A DNA stretch of 11,591 nt from an uncultured Lachnospiraceae bacterium (GTDB taxonomy: Bacteria > Bacillota > Clostridia > Lachnospirales > Lachnospiraceae), in assembly GCA_949076555.1 (NCBI GenBank), contig CARUOB010000047.1, positions 1 to 11,591 of the forward strand, in the 5' to 3' direction. The stretch's first letter is position 1. The number at the start of each line of letters is the position of its first letter. Below are positions 1-6,920 of this stretch, one piece after another. The position numbers and the translations under genes are program-made. The notes beneath the pieces are model-generated. The model did no database searches. It saw nothing but the letters and a program-made list of their open reading frames with translations, and was not told the DNA's origin.

Positions 1-26
1 AGTAATATGCTGCCTGTTTTTTTCAT
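1..26 (-). CDS. Start of an unidentified minus-strand gene (cut off by the window edge)
   Basis: Reading leftward, an ATG at 26-24 opens a frame giving MKKTGSIL before the window ends. It is preceded by GAGGAGG (complement of 30-36) three bases upstream, a near-ideal Shine-Dalgarno sequence, which is the main reason to call a gene here. The Lys-Lys N-terminus would suit a signal peptide or membrane protein, but eight residues cannot show this. The gene diverges from the tRNA; possible -10 hexamers on its strand are TATAGT (complement of 77-82) and TAAAAT (complement of 72-77), with no convincing -35. Product unknown. Confidence 0.6.
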
Positions 27-36
27 GTTCCTCCTC

Positions 37-62
37 GGATTGCCGCTTTTTTCGGGCAATCC
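37..62 (-). promoter_or_regulatory. Perfect 8-bp hairpin directly upstream of the minus-strand ribosome binding site
   Basis: GGATTGCC (37-44) and GGCAATCC (55-62) are exact inverted repeats around a 10-nt A-rich loop (on the minus strand). The stem ends next to the GAGGAGG of the leftward gene. In the mRNA it could affect access to the ribosome binding site; as DNA it could be an operator. There is no U-run after it in that direction, so it is not a terminator for that strand. The pairing is seen; the role is inferred. Confidence 0.45.
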
Positions 63-127
63 ATAAAAGACATTTTACTATAGTCTATGCGGAAGAAAAA
101 AAAGTGCTTTTCTTTTTGGAGATAAAA

Positions 128-136
128 TGGTATACT
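128..136 (+). promoter_or_regulatory. Extended -10 promoter of the tRNA-Gly gene
   Basis: TGG followed by TATACT (131-136) is an extended -10 element about 18 bp before the mature tRNA 5' end. No good -35 lies 17 bp upstream (TTTTCT at 108-113), which fits an extended -10 promoter. Confidence 0.6.
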
Positions 137-153
137 AATTAAGTCGTAAGTTT

Positions 154-224
154 GCAGGCGTAGTTCATCGGTAGAATACAAGCTTCCCAAGCTTGGGAGG
201 GGGGTTCGATTCCCCTCGCCTGCT
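154..224 (+). tRNA. tRNA-Gly (anticodon CCC)
   Basis: A full cloverleaf can be folded. The acceptor stem GCAGGCG (154-160) pairs with CGCCTGC (217-223), with T224 as discriminator. The D stem GTTC pairs with GAAT. The anticodon stem CAAGC (179-183) and GCTTG (191-195) encloses loop TTCCCAA with anticodon CCC at 186-188. The T arm is GGGGG, loop TTCGATT, CCCCT. The anticodon reads GGG glycine codons. The 3' CCA is not encoded and must be added after transcription. The anticodon arm contains two AAGCTT sequences, at 180-185 and 189-194. Confidence 0.96.
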
Positions 225-233
225 CTCAGTATC

Positions 234-271
234 ATAGTTGTAAAGTGCATAAACTTTACAGCTATTTTTTT
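234..271 (+). terminator. Intrinsic terminator of the tRNA-Gly gene
   Basis: ATAGTTGTAAAGT (234-246) pairs with ACTTTACAGCTAT (253-265) over 13 positions with one G-U pair, loop GCATAA, followed by six T residues. It lies 10 nt after the tRNA, so the tRNA is probably a single-gene transcript. Confidence 0.9.
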
Positions 272-273
272 CG

Positions 274-395
274 CGCATAAGCAGAGTCGAAAGGCACACG
301 AAACAGATGCCATGCCTGCATGAGCAGATGTTTCGGGGGACTTACGGCGAGCAACGCGAACGAGAAACGCGAAGCGTTTCGAGTCTGCTTATGCG
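274..395. repeat. 122-bp element with 19-bp terminal inverted repeats
   Basis: The left end CGCATAAGCAGAGTCGAAA (274-292) is the inverse of TTTCGAGTCTGCTTATGCG (377-395) at 18 of 19 positions. Inside there is a perfect 7-bp hairpin, GAAACGC-GAA-GCGTTTC (364-380), and the string GCGAACGAG (356-364), which recurs in the repeats after pcrA. The element starts three bases after the tRNA terminator and ends just before the ribosome binding site of the next gene. It resembles a miniature inverted-repeat element or a REP-like palindrome; no transposase is present. An open frame that runs through it into the transporter gene is not taken as coding. Confidence 0.65.
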
Positions 396-430
396 GATAC
401 AGAGCCGGAAGGCAGGAGGGTACGAAAGAA

Positions 431-1291
431 ATGTGGATCTGGCTGGTTTTACTGTACGGTGTCTTAAAGGGCGTGCGGGAGGTCGTCAAGAAAAAGGCTT
501 TGGAGAAAAACTCTACCATAGAGGTATTGTTTATGTACACTTTTCTGTCTTTTGCGATGGTTCTTCCGTCTGCCGGTGTGTCAATGGGGGTGGAACCGCG
601 CTTCTATTTCTATATTGCCATGAAATCTTTCGTCATTTTTCTGGCTTGGATGTGCAGTTTTCGCGCCATCAAAAGGATGCCGATCAGCCTGTACGGTGTG
701 CTGGATCTGTCCCGGGTGCTCTTTGCGACCATGCTGGGTGTCATCGTGCTGCAGGAGGCGCTCGGTACATTGCAGGTGGTGGGCCTGCTGCTCGTGTCGG
801 CCGGGCTTCTTTTATTAAAGTATCATCCGAAGAGTGTGCGGGATGCGGCGAAGTGTGCGGGGGAGTCCGTGGAGATCAAGTATGTGGTGATGGCCTTTGC
901 ATCCTGCCTGCTGAATGCGGTTTCGGGACTGCTTGACAAGATTTTGATGCGGGATATCACAAGCTCCCAGCTTCAGTTTTGGTATCTGCTGTTTCTGACG
1001 CTGTTTTATCTGCTTTTTATTCTCATTTCCCGTACGCCGGTGAACTGGCGCCGGGCGGTCTGCAATAAGTGGGTGTGGCTCTTGAGTCTGCTGATCGTGG
1101 TTGCGGACAGGGCGCTCTTTGTGGCAAACGGTATGGAGGGAAGCCGCGTAACCATGATGACGCTCTTAAAGCAGGCGGGCTGTGTGGTGACGATTCTCGC
1201 CGGGCGGTTTCTGTTTAAGGAAAAGAACACCACGCATAAGCTCTTCTGCGCCGCTATTATTATAGTAGGAATTGTGATCGGGGTGAACTAG
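431..1291 (+). CDS. EamA/DMT-superfamily membrane transporter
   Basis: The 286-residue protein is hydrophobic throughout, with about ten predicted membrane helices in two halves, the layout of the drug/metabolite transporter (EamA) superfamily. It starts MWIWLVLLYGVLKG, straight into the first helix. The first half ends around QEALGTLQVVGLLLVSAG, and the second around FKEKNTTHKLFCAAIIIVG; both match the typical end of an EamA repeat, where an acidic or basic loop precedes a glycine-rich last helix. The start at 431 is chosen because AGGAGGG (414-420) lies 10 bases upstream and homologous proteins begin at the first helix. The frame is open back to 320, but that stretch is encoded by the inverted-repeat element. 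The substrate cannot be told from sequence; amino acids, metabolites or drugs are all known for the family. No clear terminator follows, only a small palindrome, GACATA-TAT-TATGTC, at 1309-1323. Confidence 0.85.
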   Translation: MWIWLVLLYGVLKGVREVVKKKALEKNSTIEVLFMYTFLSFAMVLPSAGVSMGVEPRFYFYIAMKSFVIFLAWMCSFRAIKRMPISLYGVLDLSRVLFATMLGVIVLQEALGTLQVVGLLLVSAGLLLLKYHPKSVRDAAKCAGESVEIKYVVMAFASCLLNAVSGLLDKILMRDITSSQLQFWYLLFLTLFYLLFILISRTPVNWRRAVCNKWVWLLSLLIVVADRALFVANGMEGSRVTMMTLLKQAGCVVTILAGRFLFKEKNTTHKLFCAAIIIVGIVIGVN

Positions 1292-1395
1292 CGGATTTTG
1301 CCACGACAGACATATATTATGTCAACTAACTATTGCAAAGTATACCCCAAAAATGACAGAGTGTACCATATAGAGGGAAGACGCGCGCAGGGGTA

Positions 1396-1424
1396 TTGTC
1401 GCCGTACAAACGGTATGCTATACT
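1396..1424 (+). promoter_or_regulatory. Promoter of the chemotaxis receptor gene
   Basis: TTGTCG (1396-1401), a 17-bp spacer and TATACT (1419-1424) with TGC just upstream form an extended -10 promoter for the housekeeping sigma factor. The start codon is about 43 bp downstream. I see no flagellar sigma-28 promoter. Confidence 0.7.
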
Positions 1425-1466
1425 AATCCATAATTTGCATTTTTATACATACGGAGGGTACGGAGC

Positions 1467-2951
1467 ATGGGAAAGAATAGTGTGTTTGACGGGGCGAGAG
1501 CGATGAATAAAATGGCCATTGCCTGCCATACGGTGATTGTCGCAGTGCTGGAGGCCGCATATCTGGTCGAGGTGCTAAAGGGCAGCAGAACCATGGGATA
1601 TTATGCAGTGTTTTCGCTGATTGCGATTTTGCCGGTGGCGCTTGAGTTTTTTCTTTACAGACAGAAGCCTTCGGACGAAAGGCTGAAATATGTGATAAGT
1701 GTGAGTTATAGTCTGTTTTATCTTTTCGTGGTGTTTACTACGGTCAATATGATTGCTTTTACTTATATTATACCGCTTTATTTAGTAATTATTTTATATT
1801 CTGACGTGAAGCTCTGCGCATGGGTGGGCGGGGCAGGCGTTGCCATCAATCTGGTGTTTTTGGGATGGCAGGGCGCATCCGGCGGCATTAAGGCCGAGGA
1901 TATGGCGACTTATGAAATACGTATGGCGCTTCTTCTGCTTGCGGCGGTTTTCCTCAGACTGTCCACAAAGACGCTGGCAAAAATCAATGCGGTTAAGCTG
2001 GCAGAGCTGGATCAGGAGAAAGATAACGTTTCCGGCCTGCTTGAAAAGGTAATGCGGATATCCGGTCAGATGTCAGAGGGCATTCTGGATGTGGCCGGGC
2101 AGATGCGCGAGCTGGGGATTGCGGTATCGGAGACAAGAAACGCCATGCAGGAGGTTTCTTCCGGTACCAATGAGGCGGCGCAGTCCGTTCAGAATCAGCT
2201 TGGGAAGACAGAGGAGATTCAAAACCATATCGGTCAGATGGTGGACGTGATGGGAGTGATCACGCAGCACATGGAAGAGACGAAAGGCAGCGTGCAGCTT
2301 GGCAGGGAGAACCTGCAGATATTGACAACGCAGATGGAGCATTCGGAGAAGGCGGCGGCGCAGGCAGTGGCAGAAATGAAGACGCTGGCGGAGCACACGT
2401 CCAATATGCAGACCATTATAGATATGATTACAAGTGTGGCCAGCAAGACCAGCCTGCTCGCCTTGAATGCAAGCATTGAGGCTGCGCGCGCCGGAGAAGC
2501 GGGCAGGGGATTTGCCGTGGTGGCGTCGGAGATTTCCAATCTGGCGAATCAGACGCAGGGTGCGACGGTGAATATCACAGATGTGATCCGCAGTGTTTCT
2601 GATAAATTAAGGATCGCTGCCAGTACGGTGGAGGAATTGCAGGAGAGTAACCGCAGGCAGAGTGAATCGGCGGTGCAGGCGGCTGACAGCTTTGAGAAGA
2701 TTGCGGCTGACACCGATCAGGTGGATGAACAGAGCAGGCGGCTGGACAGTTCCGTGAAACAGCTTGCGGAGGCCAACCGGGTGATTGTGGAGAGCATTCA
2801 AACGATTTCGGCGATTATGCAGGAGGTGTCCGCGCATTCGCAGGAGACATTCCGGGTGAGCGAGAACAACACGAAGATAGTGGGAGAAGTGGACGGTCTG
2901 GTGGACGGTTTGAGCGATCAGGCAAAGCAGCTTAATCAGAGCAGGAATTGA
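1467..2951 (+). CDS. Methyl-accepting chemotaxis protein with integral-membrane sensor region
   Basis: This 494-residue receptor should feed signals to the CheA/CheW complex. Residues 12-175 form about six hydrophobic segments joined by short loops, in place of the usual large extracellular ligand domain. A charged helix follows (around KTLAKINAVKLAELDQEKDN). No HAMP domain is evident before the long coiled coil. The signalling tip is unmistakable: residues 318-362 contain ALNASIEAARAGEAGRGFAV, the highly conserved hairpin that contacts CheA and CheW. Heptad-rich helices rich in Gln, Glu and Ala flank it on both sides (about 190-315 and 365-490). GGAGGG (1453-1458), 8 bases before the ATG, supports the start. 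It has its own promoter. No other chemotaxis or flagellar gene is in the window, so it is an orphan receptor. The ligand is unknown; the membrane sensor might respond to membrane state, energy or a hydrophobic ligand, which is speculation. Confidence 0.93.
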   Translation: MGKNSVFDGARAMNKMAIACHTVIVAVLEAAYLVEVLKGSRTMGYYAVFSLIAILPVALEFFLYRQKPSDERLKYVISVSYSLFYLFVVFTTVNMIAFTYIIPLYLVIILYSDVKLCAWVGGAGVAINLVFLGWQGASGGIKAEDMATYEIRMALLLLAAVFLRLSTKTLAKINAVKLAELDQEKDNVSGLLEKVMRISGQMSEGILDVAGQMRELGIAVSETRNAMQEVSSGTNEAAQSVQNQLGKTEEIQNHIGQMVDVMGVITQHMEETKGSVQLGRENLQILTTQMEHSEKAAAQAVAEMKTLAEHTSNMQTIIDMITSVASKTSLLALNASIEAARAGEAGRGFAVVASEISNLANQTQGATVNITDVIRSVSDKLRIAASTVEELQESNRRQSESAVQAADSFEKIAADTDQVDEQSRRLDSSVKQLAEANRVIVESIQTISAIMQEVSAHSQETFRVSENNTKIVGEVDGLVDGLSDQAKQLNQSRN

Positions 2952-2976
2952 AACTTTATGGAATATGAGATATACT
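2948..2976 (+). promoter_or_regulatory. Promoter of the SPFH-domain gene
   Basis: TTGAAA (2948-2953), a 17-bp spacer and TATACT (2971-2976) closely match the sigma-A consensus. The -35 overlaps the stop codon of the receptor gene, so the SPFH gene can be transcribed independently. Confidence 0.75.
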
Positions 2977-3017
2977 GGAGAGAGGGTAAAGATTTTTTAT
3001 AGAAAACGGAGGGTAAA

Positions 3018-3998
3018 ATGGGATTTTTAAAGAATCAGTTTTCAAGCGTGATCGAGTGGAATGAGAACGGCGAGGGCGTTTTGTTTTATAAGTTTCAGAA
3101 TCAGGAGATCAAGAAAGGCTCCCGTCTGATTATCCGTCCGGGGCAGGATGCGATTTTCCTGTATAACGGCAGGGTGGAAGGCATTTTCGCGGAGGACGGC
3201 GACTATGATATCGAGTCAGATATTATTCCTTTCCTCACAACGTTAAAGAGTTTTAAATTCGGATTCAGCACACCGCTTCGCGCGGAAGTGCTCTTTATCA
3301 ACACGAAGGAGCTGTTGGTAAAGTGGGGCACGAAAAACGCAATCAATCTGCCAGCCCCCGGACTTCCCGGCGGTATGCCGATCCGTGCCTTCGGCGCGTT
3401 CAACTGCAGGGTGGCGGCGCATGATGTGCTGATTGAAAAGCTCGCGGGCATCAGACAGACTTATACCGTAGGAGACGTGAAAGAGCGCATCATTGCCAGC
3501 CTTGACCAGCTTCTGATGAGCTGGATCAGCAAAGAGGGCAGGGACATGTTCAACCTGCAGGCGGATGCGAGAAATATCGCCAAGGGCATTGAGAGTGAGC
3601 TGGACGCGGATATGCGGACACTGGGCATCGCGATTTCAGGCTTTACGATCGAGAGCTTTTCCTATCCGGAAGAGATCAGGAAGATGCAGGAGAAGGCGGC
3701 GGCACAGTCTATGGTGGGTGATATGAATAAGTACACTCAGATGGCGGCGGCGGATTCCATAGGAAAGGGCGGCGGAAGAGGCGCGGGCATGGCTTCCGAT
3801 ATGGTCGGCTTACAGATGGGCATGGCGATCGGACAGCAGATGGTAAACCAGATGAATATGGGCGGTCAGAACGGGGCGCCTCAGATGCAGGGACAGCCCG
3901 CGGCGCAGGGCGGACAGGGGCCGAAGTTCTGCCCGAATTGCGGCACGCCGACTACGGGATCTAAGTTCTGCGGCAACTGCGGCAACCAGCTTTTATGA
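3018..3998 (+). CDS. SPFH-domain protein with C-terminal zinc ribbon (YdjI/COG4260-like)
   Basis: The 326-residue protein belongs to the SPFH group sometimes annotated as 'virion core protein'. Residues 1-230 carry the SPFH core: an N-terminal strand region (QFSSVIEWNENGEGVLFYKF), a conserved block of the type IIRPGQDAIFLYNGRVEG followed by GDYDIESD, then EVLFINTKELLVKWGT, typical of this branch. A helical stretch at about 195-245 (SGFTIESFSYPEEIRKMQ) is followed by a Gly/Met/Gln-rich linker (about 245-300). It ends in a double CxxC zinc ribbon, FCPNCGTPTTGSKFCGNCG (about 304-322). There is no signal peptide or clear membrane helix, so any membrane binding would be peripheral. GGAGGG (3008-3013) sets the start. 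In Bacillus subtilis a related protein takes part in membrane-stress responses; this is family knowledge and not shown here. The exact role is unknown. Confidence 0.85.
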   Translation: MGFLKNQFSSVIEWNENGEGVLFYKFQNQEIKKGSRLIIRPGQDAIFLYNGRVEGIFAEDGDYDIESDIIPFLTTLKSFKFGFSTPLRAEVLFINTKELLVKWGTKNAINLPAPGLPGGMPIRAFGAFNCRVAAHDVLIEKLAGIRQTYTVGDVKERIIASLDQLLMSWISKEGRDMFNLQADARNIAKGIESELDADMRTLGIAISGFTIESFSYPEEIRKMQEKAAAQSMVGDMNKYTQMAAADSIGKGGGRGAGMASDMVGLQMGMAIGQQMVNQMNMGGQNGAPQMQGQPAAQGGQGPKFCPNCGTPTTGSKFCGNCGNQLL

Positions 3999-4077
3999 TT
4001 CGGCAGAGAAGACCATCATGGCAGACATATTTTCCGCCCGTGGAGACAGACGAGACGGGGCTATGCATGACAGGTGC

Positions 4078-4106
4078 TTCAGGGCAGAACAGACAGAGGA
4101 TATAAA
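4078..4106 (+). promoter_or_regulatory. Possible weak promoter for pcrA
   Basis: TATAAA at 4101-4106 has a poor -35 (TTCAGG, 4078-4083) 17 bp upstream. The gene could instead be read through from the SPFH promoter, since no terminator is visible between the two genes. Confidence 0.3.
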
Positions 4107-4154
4107 GCCGGATAAACATAGGGAGAGATTGAGGAGTTGAGGAAAAAATAGAGT

Positions 4155-6530
4155 ATGAGCATATACGATACTTTGAACGAGAGGCAGAGACAGGCCGTCA
4201 TGCAGACTGACGGCCCTGTCCTGATTTTGGCGGGCGCGGGTTCTGGCAAGACCAGAGTTTTGACGCATAGGGTGGCATACCTGATCGACAGGGCGGGTGT
4301 GGCGCCCTATCACATTTTGGCGATTACTTTCACGAACAAGGCGGCGGGGGAGATGCGGGAGCGTGTGGACAAGATCGTGGGCTTCGGCGCGGAGCAGATC
4401 TGGGTATCCACGTTCCATTCCACCTGTGTGCGGATTTTGCGCCGCTACATAGACCGTCTCGGGTACGACAATCATTTTACGATTTACGATACCGATGACC
4501 AGAAAGGCATTATGAAGGAGGTCTGCAAAAAACTGCAGATCGACACGAAGATGCTCAAGGAGCGCACGATTATGAGCGCCATCTCCTCCGCCAAGGACGA
4601 GCTGATAGACCCGCAGGAGTACGAGATGCAGAATGGCTTCGATTTTAACGGCGGCAAGATTGCCAAAGCGTACCGGGAATATCAGGCCACATTAAAGAAA
4701 AATAATGCGCTGGATTTTGACGACCTCATTATGAAAACGGTGGAGCTTTTCAAGGCGGACGCCGAGGTGCTTGCCTCTTATCAGGACAGATTCCGCTACA
4801 TTATGGTGGACGAGTATCAGGACACCAACACCGCCCAGTTTGAGCTGATCAGGCTTTTGGCGGCGGGGCGTCGGAATCTTTGTGTGGTGGGTGACGACGA
4901 TCAGTCCATCTATAAGTTCAGAGGGGCGAACATCCGCAATATTCTGGACTTCGAAAAAGTTTATCCTGACGCCTGCGTGATCAAGCTGGAACAGAATTAC
5001 CGCTCAACCCAGATCGTATTGGATGCGGCCAACGCGGTGATCAAAAATAACGTGGGACGCAAGGAGAAGGCACTCTGGACAGACAAGGCGGAAGGGGCGC
5101 GCATCGGCTTTAAGCAGTTTGACACGGCTTATGAGGAGGCGGAGTACATTGCCGGTGATGTGGCGAGAAAGAAAAAGCGGGGCGCGGTCTCCTATGGGGA
5201 ATGTGCCGTGCTCTACCGCACCAACGCGCAGGCACGTCTGTTGGAAGAGCGTTTTATCATGGAAAGCATACCGTACGACGTGGTCGGCGGCACAAACTTT
5301 TATTCCAGACGGGAAATTAAGGATGTGCTCGCTTACTTAAAAACCATTGACAACGGCAGGGACGACGTAGCGGTGAAGCGCATTATCAATGTGCCCAGAC
5401 GCGGCATCGGCGCGGCCACCATTGTGCGGGTACAGGAGTACGCGGACGAGAGAAATATCAGCTTCTTTGACGCACTCACGGAGGCGGACCAGATCATGAC
5501 CATCGGCAGGAGCGCGTCCAAGCTGAAACCCTTTGTGACTATGATACAGAGCTTTCGCAGCAAGCAGGAGTTTTATAGTCTGGAAGAGCTGCTGAAGGAT
5601 GTACTGGATCTTACGGGGTATTTGAAGGAACTGGAAGAGTCCGACGAGGAGGACGCGGCTGACCGTGTGGAAAATATAGAGGAGCTGGTCAGCAAGGTGG
5701 TGGCTTATGAGGAGGAAAACGACGAGCCGACTTTAAGCGGGTTTCTGGAAGAGGTGGCGCTGGTGGCGGACATCGACCGGGTGGACGGCGACGATGACCG
5801 TGTGCTTCTTATGACCCTGCACAGCGCCAAGGGACTGGAGTTTGCGCATGTCTATCTGGCGGGCATGGAGGACGGTGTGTTTCCAAGCTACATGACGATC
5901 ACCTCGGATGATCCCATGGAGATCGAGGAGGAGAGGAGGCTGGCCTATGTGGGAATCACCAGAGCCAAGGAAGAATTGACCCTCACCTGTGCGAAACAGC
6001 GTATGATCAGGGGGGAGACGCAGTATAATCCCGTCAGCCGTTTTGTGCGGGAGATTCCCCCCATGTTGTTAGATGGCACGCCTGCTGCTGTGAAGAGGAG
6101 AATGGAGGAAGTCTACGAAGACGACTCGCAGGAGCGAAGCCTTTTGCGGGCGAAACCTTACGGAGCTGGGGCAAAATCCTACACGGAACCGGTCAAACCA
6201 TATGCGGCGGCGCCAAGCGCGTACACGGAGAGAAAAAAGGCTTACGCGGCGCCGAAAAAGCGCGGCGTAGGGAAAGCGCCGGTCACGGTGGGCGGTAATC
6301 CCTTCGGCGCGGGGAATGTGCCATCCGGCAGGACGGAAGTGGCAGCCGGGTCCGCGGCATCCTGCAGGATCGGCTATGGAGAGGGAGACCGGGTGCGCCA
6401 CGCCCGCTACGGGGAAGGAACGGTCTTAAAGATTGAACCCGGCCCCAGGGACAGTCAGGTGACGGTAGTTTTCGATGAGGCCGGGCAGAAGATCATGTAT
6501 GCGGGATTTGCGAAGCTGCAAAAGGTGTGA
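4155..6530 (+). CDS. pcrA: ATP-dependent DNA helicase PcrA (UvrD/Rep superfamily 1A)
   Basis: This 791-residue 3'-5' helicase acts in nucleotide-excision repair, replication restart and clearing of RNA polymerase and recombinase filaments. The Q-motif region is LNERQRQAV (7-15); Walker A is AGAGSGKT (26-33); motif II is VDEYQDTN (218-225); motif III is GDDDQSIYKFRGA (246-258); motif V lies in LMTLHSAKGLEF; motif VI is VGITRAK (599-605). After about residue 640 comes a basic linker with repeated K-x-Y segments (KPY, KSY, KPY, KAY), then a C-terminal Tudor-like domain beginning YGEGDRVRHARYGEGTVL, which in PcrA binds RNA polymerase. The start MSIYDTLNERQ matches the family. GAGG lies 12 bases upstream, rather far, so translation initiation may be modest. 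The length is slightly above the usual 720-760 because of the linker. It is a core chromosomal gene and is intact. Confidence 0.96.
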   Translation: MSIYDTLNERQRQAVMQTDGPVLILAGAGSGKTRVLTHRVAYLIDRAGVAPYHILAITFTNKAAGEMRERVDKIVGFGAEQIWVSTFHSTCVRILRRYIDRLGYDNHFTIYDTDDQKGIMKEVCKKLQIDTKMLKERTIMSAISSAKDELIDPQEYEMQNGFDFNGGKIAKAYREYQATLKKNNALDFDDLIMKTVELFKADAEVLASYQDRFRYIMVDEYQDTNTAQFELIRLLAAGRRNLCVVGDDDQSIYKFRGANIRNILDFEKVYPDACVIKLEQNYRSTQIVLDAANAVIKNNVGRKEKALWTDKAEGARIGFKQFDTAYEEAEYIAGDVARKKKRGAVSYGECAVLYRTNAQARLLEERFIMESIPYDVVGGTNFYSRREIKDVLAYLKTIDNGRDDVAVKRIINVPRRGIGAATIVRVQEYADERNISFFDALTEADQIMTIGRSASKLKPFVTMIQSFRSKQEFYSLEELLKDVLDLTGYLKELEESDEEDAADRVENIEELVSKVVAYEEENDEPTLSGFLEEVALVADIDRVDGDDDRVLLMTLHSAKGLEFAHVYLAGMEDGVFPSYMTITSDDPMEIEEERRLAYVGITRAKEELTLTCAKQRMIRGETQYNPVSRFVREIPPMLLDGTPAAVKRRMEEVYEDDSQERSLLRAKPYGAGAKSYTEPVKPYAAAPSAYTERKKAYAAPKKRGVGKAPVTVGGNPFGAGNVPSGRTEVAAGSAASCRIGYGEGDRVRHARYGEGTVLKIEPGPRDSQVTVVFDEAGQKIMYAGFAKLQKV

Positions 6531-6580
6531 ATTTTTATTTGCTGGTATAAAATTTACAGAATTTTCATAAAATAAGATAT

Positions 6581-6616
6581 TCAGATATAGTAAAATCTGA
6601 AAAGGCGTGGTATAAT
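6581..6616 (+). promoter_or_regulatory. Extended -10 promoter with upstream palindrome, before the repeat array
   Basis: TGG-TATAAT (6608-6616) is a perfect extended -10. The -35 position (TAGTAA, 6588-6593) is poor. A 6-bp inverted repeat, TCAGAT (6581-6586) and ATCTGA (6595-6600), spans that -35 region and could be an operator. Transcription from here would pass through both structured repeats before reaching the small membrane protein gene, giving a leader of roughly 300 nt. Confidence 0.55.
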
Positions 6617-6646
6617 GTACGCGATGGCAATGAGCCGTGCACATAC

Positions 6647-6750
6647 GTAAGCAGGAAAAATGGCAGCTTGCTGACAGTTTTTCCGGATTACGGATGTATA
6701 GGGCGAAGCCCGCGAACGAGGGAAACCGAAGGTTTGCCGAGTAAGCACGG
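6647..6750 (+). repeat. Structured 104-nt repeat, copy 1
   Basis: This unit is repeated at 6769-6872 with a single difference (T6669 against C6791). It begins GTAAGCAGG and ends GTAAGCACGG. It can fold into three hairpins: a long one from GGAAAAA to TTTTTCC with inner CAGC/GCTG pairing, a GGGC-GAA-GCCC triloop hairpin, and a GGGAAACC-GAA-GGTTTGCC hairpin with one mismatch. The middle holds GCGAACGAG (6712-6720), shared with the element at 274-395. It does not look coding. The 390-bp gap between pcrA and the next gene is mostly this array plus the promoter described above. Confidence 0.85.
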
Positions 6751-6768
6751 CGGGTGTGAGGCGAAGCC

Positions 6769-6872
6769 GTAAGCAGGAAAAATGGCAGCTCGCTGACAGT
6801 TTTTCCGGATTACGGATGTATAGGGCGAAGCCCGCGAACGAGGGAAACCGAAGGTTTGCCGAGTAAGCACGG
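6769..6872 (+). repeat. Structured 104-nt repeat, copy 2
   Basis: This copy is identical to the first at 103 of 104 positions and lies 122 bp downstream of it. The one substitution falls in the tip of the long hairpin, so the fold is kept. The 18-nt spacer between the copies carries its own small GGC-GAA-GCC hairpin (6760-6768). Such near-identity suggests recent duplication or gene conversion. Confidence 0.85.
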
Positions 6873-6920
6873 ATCAAGATTTGTACGCGGCCAAAATGAA
6901 GGGAAAGAGAGGGTTACAGG

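Noticed and set aside
23..313. Minus-strand open frame of 96 codons across the tRNA
   Set aside because: It is antisense to the tRNA-Gly and its terminator; the GNRTPLP-type peptide is a familiar false translation of tRNA genes.
320..430. N-terminal extension of the transporter frame
   Set aside because: These 37 codons are made from the inverted-repeat element; the strong ribosome site and first membrane helix place the start at 431.
307..936. A 209-codon frame overlapping the transporter
   Set aside because: It is in another frame of the transporter gene, is rich in Cys, Gly and Arg without domains, and has no ribosome site.
4018..4140. A 40-codon frame between the SPFH gene and pcrA
   Set aside because: It lacks a convincing ribosome site, is hydrophilic and low in information, and most of it is likely pcrA leader.
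3993..4475. Minus-strand 160-codon frame over the start of pcrA
   Set aside because: It is antisense to conserved helicase motifs and has no recognisable domain.
6647..6872. Possible CRISPR array
   Set aside because: There are only two long copies of 104 nt with an 18-nt spacer and no cas genes; this does not fit CRISPR geometry.
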